Of a stretch of DNA of 64,000 nucleotides, positions 55,215-64,000 are shown in pieces. The notes under the pieces were generated by a model. It was not told where the DNA came from, ran no database searches, and saw only the letters and a list, made by a program, of their open reading frames with translations. Made by a program: the position numbers and the translations under genes. Source of the DNA: Dyella monticola. Lineage in GTDB: Bacteria > Pseudomonadota > Gammaproteobacteria > Xanthomonadales > Rhodanobacteraceae. The DNA is taken from positions 205,795 through 269,794 of the forward strand of contig NZ_QRBE01000002.1 of assembly GCF_003363155.1 (NCBI RefSeq). The letters run 5' to 3'. How positions within the stretch are numbered: position 1 is the stretch's first letter; each line of letters begins with the position of its first letter.

Positions 55215-55772
55215 CTACTTTTGCCCGGCTCCGAGTTTCTCGCTCAAGCCACCGGTGAACGGCGTCGGATTGCTGGTGACGAGGCAGTTGTAATCCTTGC
55301 CCTCATTAAGAACCAGCACTGAGGATTTGGCCCCCTTGAAGTCGAGTCCGATCGAGAACAATACGTAATTATCAGGCAATACCGGCGGACGGAACGCACC
55401 GAAAGCGTACTGGCCGGCAATGCCAAGCGGCGACAACTTTACGGTGAGTTGAAGCGGTTGCGTGGCGTGAGGAGACGGCAATGAGGATGATGCGGACATC
55501 ATCATCGTTTGTGCATCGATGGAGTACTGCGTGGTGACCGTAACGCCAAGATATCGAGAATCCGGCGAGGACACCTGTTTGCGGCAGGCGGCGATGTCTT
55601 CCGGCTTCTTGTCGGGCGCACCTGTCTGCAATGTCGCAAAGACATGGGTCAGTCGGACTGATGCCTTGCCCTGGACCGGTGCCGCCAAAGCAGCTCCGCC
55701 ATAAGAGAAGGCGATCAACGATGACACACTGCATGCCAGAAAATAACCTAAACGACGGCTTTTAAAGCGCAT
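55215..55772 (-). CDS. Secreted protein of unknown function
   Basis: I do not recognise this 185-residue protein. It has a clear signal peptide (MRFKSRRLGYFLACSVSSLI, followed by a hydrophobic stretch ending ALAAPV) and a mature part with a Cys pair candidate (ACRKQ, and NCLVTS near the C-terminus) and many beta-strand residues. GGAGGAG lies 5 nt before the ATG. It is alone between the thioesterase pair and the accessory genes and could be a small periplasmic or extracellular protein. Its composition is similar to chromosomal neighbours. Confidence 0.75.
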   Translation of the reverse strand: MRFKSRRLGYFLACSVSSLIAFSYGGAALAAPVQGKASVRLTHVFATLQTGAPDKKPEDIAACRKQVSSPDSRYLGVTVTTQYSIDAQTMMMSASSSLPSPHATQPLQLTVKLSPLGIAGQYAFGAFRPPVLPDNYVLFSIGLDFKGAKSSVLVLNEGKDYNCLVTSNPTPFTGGLSEKLGAGQK

Positions 55773-56316
55773 ATGGGCTCCTCCATGCTTAAATGAGATA
55801 CATCTAAAGGCACTCGACCAACGCTACTCGCGAGAAAACATGCACGGCCGTGCAGAAAAGCGCGCAGGATTCAATGGCAATCGAACTGTCGTCCGATTAC
55901 TCGCAAAGACGCCATGAAGCACACTGGCACGAAGCCAGCGAATCAAATGGACCCATAAGAATGGCAAAGGACGCCAAAAAATTCGAACGACCCATGCTTG
56001 ACGCCGTACAGGCCCCTATCCTGGCCGACTAAACCTGATACCTGAATTCCCCGAGAGCGGCACGAAGCTAACACGCATTTATGTGGAAATGGCGTGAATA
56101 AATACGCGGCAGACCAAATAAAAAGAGGGTGTTATTTCATATCGAGCTAAATATGGCCCGCTTAATGACCGGTAGATGTCATCGGGGCAATCCAGCGCCT
56201 AGATGAGCCCCTCCAGCCGTCGAGCGGCGTGGCCTGATTCAGCACTGGTGACACGGGAACAGCCGGGGTTATAGTAAAAATGCGCTTGGCGCCTCAGGGG
56301 AATAACGGGCATCACA
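55773..56316. other. AT-richer intergenic region upstream of accessory genes
   Basis: This 544-bp stretch is visibly richer in A/T than the EPS locus. A 60-codon frame at 55850-56032 (GTG start) is present but has no good ribosome site and no recognisable protein character. The last part holds the promoter listed at 56248-56275. I saw no tRNA, attachment site or insertion-sequence end, although the change in base composition suggests that the accessory genes downstream were acquired. Confidence 0.5.
56248..56275 (+). promoter_or_regulatory. Putative sigma-70 promoter for the Ser-rich protein gene
   Basis: GTGACA (56248-56253) and TATAGT (56270-56275) are 16 bp apart and would start transcription about 35 nt before the ATG at 56317. 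AGGGGAA occurs in that leader. No PIP-box (TTCGC pair) typical of HrpX-regulated effectors was found. Confidence 0.45.
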
Positions 56317-57786
56317 ATGGCCAATCACGGTGGCGGTGGCGGCCGCGATGACGGTTCACGCAAACGACTGCCAGAAGGCCGCAAGAGCGATGGCTCCAAC
56401 AAAAAACCTGCGACGCCGGTAACGAAGGCGCGCGCAGACCAGAGCGTGCCTGGCTCACACTTATCCGCATCCTTCAGCGCCTTCCCATCGCATAGCTCGC
56501 CATCGGGTCTGGGCGCCAGCAGCTCCTCGCTATCGCCCTTTCTGCCTCCCGGCGGCACGTCGTCCCAGCCCGCACGGATGCCACCAGGATTCGGAAGTCA
56601 TAGTTCGGCGTTCAGGCCCTTCTCGTCATCAAGTTCGTCCGCATCGACTACGCCTTCGTCCTTGTCTACGAGTACGCATTCGCTTCCAGGCCATGCAAGT
56701 ACGCCTGGCGGCCTGTCGCCCATGTCCACTTCGTCGCCGCGCGCCACGACGGCAAGCCCTAGCCTCCAAGCATCCAGTACTGGTTTTCCCAGTTTCTCAT
56801 CGTCATCGCTGCTGAGCACACCCACGCTCAGTACACCCACCTCTTCGTCCTCATCCTCCTTACCGACCCAATCGGCGAGTGCGCTTGCTCCGATGCCCTC
56901 CTCGGCACCCTCGCTAAAGCGGTCTTCACGCATTCAACAGAGGAAGGAAAAAGCGGTGACGGCACTAAAAGAACGGGCGAAGGCTTCGGGCGCCTCCGTA
57001 TCGAGCTCGGCGAGCGATATCACGCCTGCGCTGTTCATGCCGCTGGACATAGGTGCTGACAATCGACCCTACACGTCGCAACAAGCGCGCACCAGCATCA
57101 ACCAGACGATCGAAGGAACACGCCAAATCTTTCCCAGCCTGGAGAAGTCCAATTTGCCCACGATCGCCACCGCGATACGACAACAAGCCCATGCTCAAGG
57201 CCAATCAACCTTATGGATGAGCACGCGCCATGCGGGTGATGGCTTCAGCAGCGGGGAAGACTTCACCTATACGGAAAACGCCAGTTTGCCGACGAGCGGT
57301 ACCCGCACTGCCGGCGACACGCCAAGGCCACGCAGTCCGAAACCGGAAGAAAGTGGCACCTCGCTAATGCCCGGCCTGCGTAGCGAGCAGGCCCACCAGG
57401 ACCCTTACAAGTTTACCGGCCAGCCGGGCCACACCGTGCATGTACCCACGCAGGCCAACCAGGTAGCCGACACGAGCATGGAACGCTTTATTACATCCCA
57501 TCCTGGCGGTTTTATTGTTCGACAGGACACACCCACCCATTCCACCTTGCACGCGGCCCGCCCGTTGGCGCGAGGCCGATGGGAAACGCAGAACGTCACG
57601 TATCAGCGGCGTCTTTCGTTGCTTTCAGCGCCTTCCATGACATCACCCGGATCGACATCATCGACATCATCGACATCATCGACATCATCGACATCATCGA
57701 CATCATCGACATCGTCAACACATACGCCACCATCGATCTCGTCGGCGTTGCCCGGAAATCCGAACTCGAACGGTTCGAAAAAATAG
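56317..57786 (+). CDS. Ser/Thr/Pro-rich, probably disordered accessory protein
   Basis: I do not recognise a family for this 489-residue protein. It begins ANHGGGGGRDDGSRKRLPEG, then ~190 residues dominated by Ser, Thr and Pro, which should be disordered; a more ordered part (~200-440) with ITPALFMPLDIGADNRPYTS and GRWETQNVTYQRRL; and a C-terminal Ser-Ser-Thr repeat encoded by a 9-bp tandem array. No signal peptide or membrane helix is seen, so secretion would need a specialised system. The start ATG is distant (15 nt) from AGGGGAA. It is followed after 91 bp by the gene at 57878. Low-complexity N-termini are common in type III/VI effectors, but this is only analogy. Confidence 0.6.
   Translation: MANHGGGGGRDDGSRKRLPEGRKSDGSNKKPATPVTKARADQSVPGSHLSASFSAFPSHSSPSGLGASSSSLSPFLPPGGTSSQPARMPPGFGSHSSAFRPFSSSSSSASTTPSSLSTSTHSLPGHASTPGGLSPMSTSSPRATTASPSLQASSTGFPSFSSSSLLSTPTLSTPTSSSSSSLPTQSASALAPMPSSAPSLKRSSRIQQRKEKAVTALKERAKASGASVSSSASDITPALFMPLDIGADNRPYTSQQARTSINQTIEGTRQIFPSLEKSNLPTIATAIRQQAHAQGQSTLWMSTRHAGDGFSSGEDFTYTENASLPTSGTRTAGDTPRPRSPKPEESGTSLMPGLRSEQAHQDPYKFTGQPGHTVHVPTQANQVADTSMERFITSHPGGFIVRQDTPTHSTLHAARPLARGRWETQNVTYQRRLSLLSAPSMTSPGSTSSTSSTSSTSSTSSTSSTSSTHTPPSISSALPGNPNSNGSKK
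57651..57713 (+). repeat. Perfect 7 x 9-bp tandem repeat (ATCGACATC)
   Basis: Seven exact copies of ATCGACATC lie within the coding region of the 56317 gene and encode 21 residues of Ser-Ser-Thr pattern. Because the unit is a multiple of three, copy-number changes alter protein length without shifting frame. The exactness implies recent expansion by slippage. Confidence 0.95.
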
Positions 57787-57877
57787 AGCGCACGCTTTTG
57801 ATAGTGCCGGTTACGGCGTGGATTAGCTTGGACTGACGTTTATTTGTACACTCCCAATCACGCGAAGGGGCATCTAT

Positions 57878-58942
57878 ATGGACAGCGGAAGCGGCGGCTC
57901 TCACAAGGATAAATCGCTAAGCGGGCCGATCGGAAATACGCTTAAATCGCCAAAGGCGAGCCGGGCATTTATGTATACGCCTTTCGGCGGATCGGCAGCA
58001 TTGGATACCGCCATCGGCGAAAACATGGTGCGCGTACGCAAGGGGAAGCAGGCGCATGCGCTGATCGCTCCTTCGCATGAGCACGCCAACCAGTTGGAGA
58101 CCTTACGCCAGGTTACGCTGACCCAATGGAAAGGCAAACTCGATAATGCCGACCGTACCATGCGCCAGCACCATAACTCGGTGGTTGCTGCTGGTTATAC
58201 GCATAAAATGCGCATGCGCCATATCATGCACGACCCCCATTTGAATCCTCAGCAACGGAAAGAGGCCTTGGATAATCAGAGAGGCGATCATGCCTTGAGT
58301 ATTCCGCACGAATACGACATGGCCAAAGCCGATAAAGCGCTCTACACGCCTAAATACGAATCCTTGAAGCAAACCGAGATTGCCAACGCAACCGTTCATG
58401 TGGATATCGAGCCCGCTCATCCACAATGGCCTAAATTATTTCCTACCAGAATCGTCAAAAAAGAAAAGTTATATCCATCGCTGCATCCTGACCCCAAGCC
58501 GCTGGAAAATATCGGCCATAAAGACAAGCTGTATGTGCTCGGTCACGGTGCCCCGGTCTCGGATGCATTGCCTACACCGGGGCTATATGCCAAACCCACG
58601 CTGCACGGTCCCTCGCTGAGTCCAGGCGCTCTCGCCCAACACCTCAGCGACAAAGGGCTACCCTCGAATTTCGAAGACCTGCGCCTGACATCCTGCCAGT
58701 CCGTGCCTTTGATGGACGAGATTACCCCGCACTCCGTGACAGCGGCACGGTCATCCGGATTTCTGGCGCCCGAACTATCGAAGGCCGTCAAACAGTCATT
58801 CCCTAAACTGAGCGTCACCGGCTATATGGGTAATGGCTTGACGTTCCCCTTCGACAGCTCCACGCATCTACGAGCGCTGCCAGGCGACGCAAAGAAAACA
58901 GCACCGAGAAAACAAATGTCGGTTAAGTTTCCACCGCTGTGA
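57878..58942 (+). CDS. Possible clan CD (C80-like) cysteine-protease-domain protein
   Basis: The 354-residue protein has no signal peptide and a predicted helical N-terminal half (~60-130, rich in Lys, His, Gln). In the C-terminal half, KLYVLGHGAPVS (His226) is followed 47 residues later by LRLTSCQSVP (Cys273) and then VTGYMGNG. This strand-His / strand-Cys arrangement is that of clan CD peptidases such as the MARTX C80 domain. AAGGGG lies 8 nt before the ATG. It is the second of two adjacent accessory genes. Activity as a protease or toxin is inference from the motif pattern; an unrelated fold could mimic it. Confidence 0.55.
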   Translation: MDSGSGGSHKDKSLSGPIGNTLKSPKASRAFMYTPFGGSAALDTAIGENMVRVRKGKQAHALIAPSHEHANQLETLRQVTLTQWKGKLDNADRTMRQHHNSVVAAGYTHKMRMRHIMHDPHLNPQQRKEALDNQRGDHALSIPHEYDMAKADKALYTPKYESLKQTEIANATVHVDIEPAHPQWPKLFPTRIVKKEKLYPSLHPDPKPLENIGHKDKLYVLGHGAPVSDALPTPGLYAKPTLHGPSLSPGALAQHLSDKGLPSNFEDLRLTSCQSVPLMDEITPHSVTAARSSGFLAPELSKAVKQSFPKLSVTGYMGNGLTFPFDSSTHLRALPGDAKKTAPRKQMSVKFPPL

Positions 58943-59037
58943 TGGTGCCATCGGGCTGCACTTAAGAACGTTGACCCGCGCCAATCGCCTGGCTTCACGA
59001 ATGCCCGCGTCAAGCCGAAAGCAAACATCTCCCTGGA

Positions 59038-62000
59038 TCAAACTTCCAACCTGTCGCCCGTCCTTGCCACCAACGCATACAACGCAGGCATCAGGAAAAT
59101 ACTGATCAGCAGGCGCGTAAACAAGCCGCTGACGATGACCAGCGCAAAGGGGCGCTGGGTGTCTGTGCCAACACCGGTAGCAAGCGCGGCGGGGAGCAAC
59201 CCAAGCGCAGCGACCAGGGCGGTCATCATGATCGGACGCAGACGCAGAATGGCACCTTGGCGAATGGCATCCGTCACGTCGACACCCGCTCGACGCAATT
59301 CATTGACGTAAGAGATGTACACCACGGCCGTTTGCACGGAAACGCCAAACAGCGCGAGGAAGCCGATGCCGGAAGATACGGAGAACGGCGTATTGGTAAG
59401 CCACAGCGCAACGATGCCACCCACCGGCGCCGATAGCAGTACGCCCATCACTGTAATGAACGGGAATTTGAAGTTGCTGTACAGCGTGAACAGCAGCAGG
59501 AAGATCAGCGCCAACGTCAGCGGCACTATGACGTTCAACTGCGCGCGCGATGCGGTGTATTCGGTATATTCGCCGCCCCAGTCCAGGCGATAGCCCTGTG
59601 GCAGGGAGACGTTCTTATTGACCTGTGTCATGGCATCGCCGACAGCGCCTGCGAGATCGCGACCTTCCACTGAGAACTGTACGCCGATGTAGCGCGAATT
59701 ATTTTCGCGATAGATGAACGAAGCACCGTTGGTCACCCTGATATCGGCAAATTCTTTTAGCGGAATTTGTTGTCCCCCTGGTGTGGCGACAAGGATATTG
59801 CCTATCTCTTGAGGATTGTCGCGGTATGGCTGTTCCAGACGCACTACAAGATCGAACTGCTTTTCCTGCTGCACCACTTCGGTAGCGACGTCACCGCCAA
59901 TCGCTGTCTGGATCAATGCATTGATGTCGGCGACGTTCACGCCGTAACGCGCGATGGCGGCGCGATTGATCTTGATCGTCAGACTGGGCTGGCCAAGCTC
60001 CTGTACCAGCGTGACATCGGTAATGCCCCGCACGTGTTCCAACACCTTCCTGATTTCCTTGCCTTTCTCCTGCAGGGTATTGAGGTTGGAGCCGAATATC
60101 TTTACCGCCAGCGCACTTTTCAGTCCCGTTTCCGCCTCATCCACCGCATCCTCGGCGGGCTGCGTGTAGTTGAACATGATGCCGGGAAAGGCCTGCAGCT
60201 TCTGGTCGATGGCTTCCGTCAGTGCGGCCTTGGTGCGGTATTTGCCCGTCCACTCCGAATATGGCTTCAGGCCAACGTAAAACTCGACATTGAAAAAGCC
60301 CGTGGAATCGGTGCCGTCATCGGGCCGGCCCAGTTCGGAAGCCACCGTCGTGACTTCGGGAAACGAGCGCAGGATGTCACGGATCTTCGGTGTGATCTTT
60401 GCCGATTCATCAAACGAGATCGTATACGGCATGGTGGCGCGGACCCAAAGCGCCCCTTCGTCCAGATGCGGCATGAATTCCGCACCGATGCGCGGTATCA
60501 ACAGCAAGGATGCGACAAGCAGTATCGCCGAAGCCAGCGTGGTCGCCCATGGATGCTTGAGGCATGCATCGAGGCCCTTGATGTAAACCGATTTGATCGC
60601 TTCGAATATCCGATTGCGCCGCTCGGTCACGCCCTTGCGCATAAACCACGCGCACAGCACCGGCAACAAGGTGAGCGTCACGATCAGCGAGCCGACCAGC
60701 GCAAAGATCATGGTGTCGGCCATCGGCTTGAACAGCGTACCCGATGCGCCCGACAGCACGTAGATAGGCAGGAAGCTGACGACGATCACCGCCACGGCGT
60801 AGAACAGTGGACGATCCACTTCCGCCGCCGCCTCACGGATGATCGCCTTGACATTAAGCGGCGTGCCCTTGCGCTCGGCGATCTGGCGGAAAATGTTTTC
60901 GACCATCACCACGGCGCCGTCGACCAATATCCCGAAGTCAATGGCACCGATCGACAGCAAATTCGCCGAGGCTTTCTGCACATCCAGGCAAATGAACGCG
61001 AATAGCAGCGCCAGTGGAATGGTCACCGCGACAATCAGGCCCGCGCGAAAATCGTAGAGAAAGAAAATCAAAATCACCACGACCAGCACCATGCCGCGCA
61101 GCAGATTGTCTTCGACGGTCTTGGTGGTCAGGGCAATCAAGTCGGAGCGATCGTAAAACGGTACGACTTTGACGTCCTTCGGTAGTATTTGATCGTTGAG
61201 CTCTTTGGTTTTCGCTTCGACACGCTTGAGAACGTCCTGGGTCTTCTCGCCTGTGCGAAGCAAGATCACGCCTTCGACGGCGTCATCCTGCTTCTCGTAG
61301 CCGAACTCGCCCAGCCGCGGTGCAATACCGATCGTCACGCGGCCAACATCCTTGACCAGCACGGGTGTGCCGTTGTGTACGGCCACCACCACGTTGCCGA
61401 TGTCTTCCAGCGTCTGCATGCGGCCCATGCCACGCACATAATAGAACTGGCCGCCCTGCGAGTAGAAACCTCCACCCGAGTTGGCGTTGTTAGCAGTGAG
61501 CGATGCTTCCACTTGTGGCGCGGATAAGCCGACCGAGGCGAGTTTTGCCTGGTCCAGCAGCACCTGATATTGCATGGTTCCGCCGCCGAAACCCGAATCG
61601 TCGGCGACACCAGGCACGGATTTGTATTGCGGCTCGATCGTCCACGCCTCCAGCGTCTTCAGGTCCATCGGCGAGCGATCGGTGCTTTGCAGCACGTAGC
61701 GATAGATGAGGCCGGATGGCGCGGACATGGGTGACACCGAAGGCGTCACGCCGTCGGGTAACGTAATGTCGCCCAAGCGGTTGAATACTTCCTGCCGCGC
61801 GAAGTAATCGTCCGTGCCGGTGTCGAACGTAATGATGACGTCGGATAAGCCATACAGCGAAATCGAGCGTGTCGTCGCTGTCTTCGGAGTGCCGTTCATA
61901 CCCAGCTCGACGGGCACCGTGATCAGGCGCTCAACTTCTTCCGCCGCATGGCCTGGCCATTGCGTAATGATCTCGACGATCGGCGGCGACAGATCCGGAT

Positions 62001-62163
62001 AGGCGTCCACCGGCAAGCGCTGCAGCGAATGCACCCCCGAACCGGCCAAGACCAGCGTCAGCAGGATGACCAGGAAGGATTGTCCCAACGAAGCGCTGAC
62101 GATCCTGTTCATGAACGACGCGGTGCGCGACGGCGTCTCGTTAGGGGGCAGTGTCTCGCTCAT
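59038..62163 (-). CDS. RND efflux permease, CzcA/CusA (heavy-metal) family
   Basis: This 1041-residue inner-membrane transporter has the RND layout of 12 helices and two large periplasmic loops. The motif GAIDFGILVDGAVVMVEN in the fourth-helix region and RLPVDAYPDLSPPIVEI near the start are those of the heavy-metal/CzcA branch rather than AcrB-type drug pumps. It should export a cation (Co/Zn/Cd or Cu/Ag) or a small cationic compound using proton influx. Its start overlaps the adaptor stop by ATGA. The metal cannot be decided by eye. Confidence 0.92.
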   Translation of the reverse strand: MSETLPPNETPSRTASFMNRIVSASLGQSFLVILLTLVLAGSGVHSLQRLPVDAYPDLSPPIVEIITQWPGHAAEEVERLITVPVELGMNGTPKTATTRSISLYGLSDVIITFDTGTDDYFARQEVFNRLGDITLPDGVTPSVSPMSAPSGLIYRYVLQSTDRSPMDLKTLEAWTIEPQYKSVPGVADDSGFGGGTMQYQVLLDQAKLASVGLSAPQVEASLTANNANSGGGFYSQGGQFYYVRGMGRMQTLEDIGNVVVAVHNGTPVLVKDVGRVTIGIAPRLGEFGYEKQDDAVEGVILLRTGEKTQDVLKRVEAKTKELNDQILPKDVKVVPFYDRSDLIALTTKTVEDNLLRGMVLVVVILIFFLYDFRAGLIVAVTIPLALLFAFICLDVQKASANLLSIGAIDFGILVDGAVVMVENIFRQIAERKGTPLNVKAIIREAAAEVDRPLFYAVAVIVVSFLPIYVLSGASGTLFKPMADTMIFALVGSLIVTLTLLPVLCAWFMRKGVTERRNRIFEAIKSVYIKGLDACLKHPWATTLASAILLVASLLLIPRIGAEFMPHLDEGALWVRATMPYTISFDESAKITPKIRDILRSFPEVTTVASELGRPDDGTDSTGFFNVEFYVGLKPYSEWTGKYRTKAALTEAIDQKLQAFPGIMFNYTQPAEDAVDEAETGLKSALAVKIFGSNLNTLQEKGKEIRKVLEHVRGITDVTLVQELGQPSLTIKINRAAIARYGVNVADINALIQTAIGGDVATEVVQQEKQFDLVVRLEQPYRDNPQEIGNILVATPGGQQIPLKEFADIRVTNGASFIYRENNSRYIGVQFSVEGRDLAGAVGDAMTQVNKNVSLPQGYRLDWGGEYTEYTASRAQLNVIVPLTLALIFLLLFTLYSNFKFPFITVMGVLLSAPVGGIVALWLTNTPFSVSSGIGFLALFGVSVQTAVVYISYVNELRRAGVDVTDAIRQGAILRLRPIMMTALVAALGLLPAALATGVGTDTQRPFALVIVSGLFTRLLISIFLMPALYALVARTGDRLEV

Positions 62164-63353
62164 TGGCTTTGCATGAACTGTACAAAGATGCCGCCGTCGA
62201 CGACGACTTGATCGCCCGCGCGCAAGCCGCTGGGAATCTGGAACGTGTCGCCCACGCGATAACCTTGCGTGACGCTCCGGCGCGCGAAGCTGCCATCGGC
62301 CTGCGATACGTAGACAAAAGGAAGGTTCTCGTCATCGCGCAGTATCGACGACACCGGCACCAGCATGCCGGTCTCGGGATGTAATGAATGAATACGCACA
62401 CTCACATACATCTGTTTGCGCAACAGACCCGACGTATTGGTGACGACCACACGCGCCGCGACCATGCGCGTGTCGGGGTCTACCAGTTCGGCGACATTAT
62501 CGACCTTGCCTTTGATCGGCTTGGCATCCACGCTAGTCAGCACGTCCGCGCTGTCGCCCACATGCACGGATGAAAGATCGGAATCTGCCACCTGGGCCAT
62601 CACCCACACGCGCGACAAGTCGGCAATGGTGAAGCATGCGGTGGTTCCGGCTTGCAGCAATTGCCCCGGCGAGATCAGCTTCTCGACCACGGTGCCGGCG
62701 ATGGGTGAACGGATCACGCCCTGGATATGGGCGATGGGCCGCCCCTGCTCGATATCCTTGATGGTTTGCGGATCGACATTCAGCGAGACCAGCCCTTGCC
62801 GTGCGGCATAGGCGTCCGCTTCGGCGCTGGCGGCATCGGTTTCGGCCTGATCGGCTTCCTTCTGCGCAACGCCCTGGTGCTGCAGCAGATCCTTATCGAG
62901 GTCCGCGAGCCGGCGCGCGGTATGTGCGGTGACCAGCGCCTTGCGATAGGTGCTTACGGCGGTGGCGAAATCGGGGGAGTCGACGTAAGCGAGCGGATCG
63001 CCTTTCTTCACCTTGTCGCCCGGCGAAACCACCAGACGCGAAACCGGGCCAGAGATCGGTGCCATTACGCTCGTGGATTGATCGTTGTCAAAGTCCACCA
63101 CGCCGGTCGTATCGACGGTGCGATCAAACTGCGCGACTGCGACCGTGTACAGCTTGATATGCTGCCGCTGCGTCGCCGTCAGCGTCACATTGACCGGGGT
63201 CGTCGAGGCGGCCTGCGTGTTGCCTTCGTTGCTGGATGAGCAACCCGCGCAAAGCGCGCCGATCAGCAGCGCGATAACTGTGCTCGCATATCGGTAAGAC
63301 GCCAGCGGGCGCCCCAGCGCGCCTACCAAGCCGGATAGGGAATTAATGTTCAT
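62160..63353 (-). CDS. RND periplasmic adaptor (CzcB/CusB-like membrane fusion protein)
   Basis: The 397-residue protein has a lipoprotein-type signal with LCAGC (Cys ~38), then the split lipoyl/barrel-sandwich domain (TSVMAPISGPVSRLVVSPGD, later GVIRSPIAGTVVEKLISPGQ), a coiled hairpin between them, and a beta-barrel domain (DTRMVAARVVVTN). It links the permease and outer-membrane channel. It overlaps the permease by 4 bp and the outer-membrane gene by 11 bp, so the three form one operon transcribed from beyond the right edge. Confidence 0.92.
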   Translation of the reverse strand: MNINSLSGLVGALGRPLASYRYASTVIALLIGALCAGCSSSNEGNTQAASTTPVNVTLTATQRQHIKLYTVAVAQFDRTVDTTGVVDFDNDQSTSVMAPISGPVSRLVVSPGDKVKKGDPLAYVDSPDFATAVSTYRKALVTAHTARRLADLDKDLLQHQGVAQKEADQAETDAASAEADAYAARQGLVSLNVDPQTIKDIEQGRPIAHIQGVIRSPIAGTVVEKLISPGQLLQAGTTACFTIADLSRVWVMAQVADSDLSSVHVGDSADVLTSVDAKPIKGKVDNVAELVDPDTRMVAARVVVTNTSGLLRKQMYVSVRIHSLHPETGMLVPVSSILRDDENLPFVYVSQADGSFARRSVTQGYRVGDTFQIPSGLRAGDQVVVDGGIFVQFMQSQ

Positions 63354-64000
63354 CTTGATCCCGATTCAATTCCGAACGATGCCACCAACCACCACCGAGT
63401 GCCTGAAACAGCGCTGCGGTATCCGCGAATCGATTTGCCTGCGCCACGATCAGGTTGATCCGTGCCTGTTGGTACGCCTGTTCTGCACCAAGTAAAGACA
63501 AGTAGCTGGCGTAGCCGTCTTTCCACTGTCGCTCGGACAGATCAAGTGTCACTTTGGCCGCATCACTCGCGGATGCCGCGGCTTTCAATGCCGCAGCGTC
63601 CTGATCGAGTGCCGTCAACGTATCGGCCACACTTTGGAAGGCCGTGAGCACGGTACTTCGGTACTGCTGTGCAGCTTCCACATAAGCGGCTTTTGCCGCG
63701 CGTTCCTGATGCAACAACGTGCCGCCCTGAAAGATAGGTGCAGCAATATCGGCGCCAATACCCCAGAAACCGGTACCGGAATGGAACAATTGGTTCATCG
63801 CCAGCGCGGTGCTGCCGGCATTCGCGCTCAGCGTGATATTTGGCAAACGATTAGCCGTAGCAACACCGATTTGCGCGCTCGCCGCATGCATGTTCGCCTG
63901 CGCCTGGAGCACGTCCGGCCGCTGCTCGACCAATGCGGACGGCAGACTTACCGGCAAATCCTGCGGTAACTGCAGTTGCGCCAGGTCGAAATGTTCGGCG
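63343..64000 (-). CDS. TolC/NodT-like outer-membrane efflux protein (5' end outside window)
   Basis: The visible C-terminal 218 or so residues match the outer-membrane factor family of tripartite pumps: VEQRPDVLQAQANMHAASAQ, ATANRLPNITLSANAG, APIFQGGTLLHQE, and a helical tail with KDGYASYLSLLGAEQAYQ. The frame is open to base 64000. It should provide the outer-membrane duct for the CzcA/CzcB-like proteins. The signal peptide and first repeat are not visible. Confidence 0.9.
   Translation of the reverse strand, partial: AEHFDLAQLQLPQDLPVSLPSALVEQRPDVLQAQANMHAASAQIGVATANRLPNITLSANAGSTALAMNQLFHSGTGFWGIGADIAAPIFQGGTLLHQERAAKAAYVEAAQQYRSTVLTAFQSVADTLTALDQDAAALKAAASASDAAKVTLDLSERQWKDGYASYLSLLGAEQAYQQARINLIVAQANRFADTAALFQALGGGWWHRSELNRDQDEH

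Noticed and set aside
55850-56032. 60-codon frame with GTG start upstream of the accessory genes
   Set aside because: No ribosome site and no protein character that I could support; kept only as a note in the intergenic entry.
57651-57713. Short repeats resembling a CRISPR array
   Set aside because: The unit is 9 bp, continuous without spacers and in frame within a coding region, so it is a coding microsatellite.
59767-61005. 412-codon plus-strand frame opposite the RND permease
   Set aside because: Antisense to the conserved CzcA-type permease and without recognisable motifs.

Overview
The window looks like a chromosomal segment of a GC-rich gammaproteobacterium, most likely Xanthomonadales and probably the Rhodanobacteraceae (Dyella, Luteibacter, Frateuria, Rhodanobacter type). 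This rests on overall gene style: a TonB-dependent receptor with GH92 and GH2 glycosidases, and an exopolysaccharide (EPS) locus built from families usually seen in exosortase-A (PEP-CTERM) systems. No rRNA, tRNA or CRISPR array was recognised, and genus-level placement is inference.

Left end (1-7121, minus strand): a glycan-uptake operon with a TonB-dependent receptor, a GH92 alpha-mannosidase and a GH2 glycosidase that runs off the window. A perfect 18-bp LacI-type palindrome lies upstream, with a degenerate second copy 564 bp away in a ~1.1-kb gene-poor stretch.

Centre (8225-53167): a very large EPS locus. The plus-strand half holds a nucleotide-sugar dehydrogenase and epimerase, a GMC oxidoreductase, the initiating sugar-phosphate transferase, a JmjC/cupin protein, a two-protein hybrid NRPS-PKS (2441 and 2144 aa), then a tightly overlapping run of deacetylases, an O-antigen-ligase-like protein, a CapK-like adenylate-forming enzyme and four glycosyltransferases. 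The minus-strand half, convergent with it, is one operon starting at 52169: Wza-like export lipoprotein, Wzz-like chain-length protein, a degenerate tyrosine-kinase-like ATPase, a beta-barrel protein, two exosortase-A-associated type hydrolases, GalE, a RIFT-barrel lyase-like protein, a Wzx flippase and a methyltransferase. A YdcF/DUF218 protein, an Sfp-type phosphopantetheinyl transferase and a type II thioesterase follow. No exosortase gene is present in the window.

The most unusual feature is the full hybrid assembly line inside the EPS locus. Its first protein has order (half C)-A-T-KS-AT-T-aminotransferase, which predicts an amino acid extended by malonate and then aminated at the beta-keto carbon, giving a beta,gamma-diamino acid. 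The second has order C-A-T-C-(dead A)-T and ends without a release domain. Together with the CapK-like enzyme, hydrolases and thioesterase, this suggests either an amino-acid-decorated polysaccharide or a small lipopeptide-like product made alongside the EPS.

Right end (55215-64000): a small secreted protein; two unrelated-looking accessory proteins (a Ser/Thr-rich, probably disordered protein with a 7 x 9-bp in-frame repeat, and a protein with a clan-CD-like His/Cys arrangement) that may be an effector or toxin pair; and a minus-strand RND efflux operon (CzcA-, CzcB- and TolC-like), the last gene truncated by the window edge.
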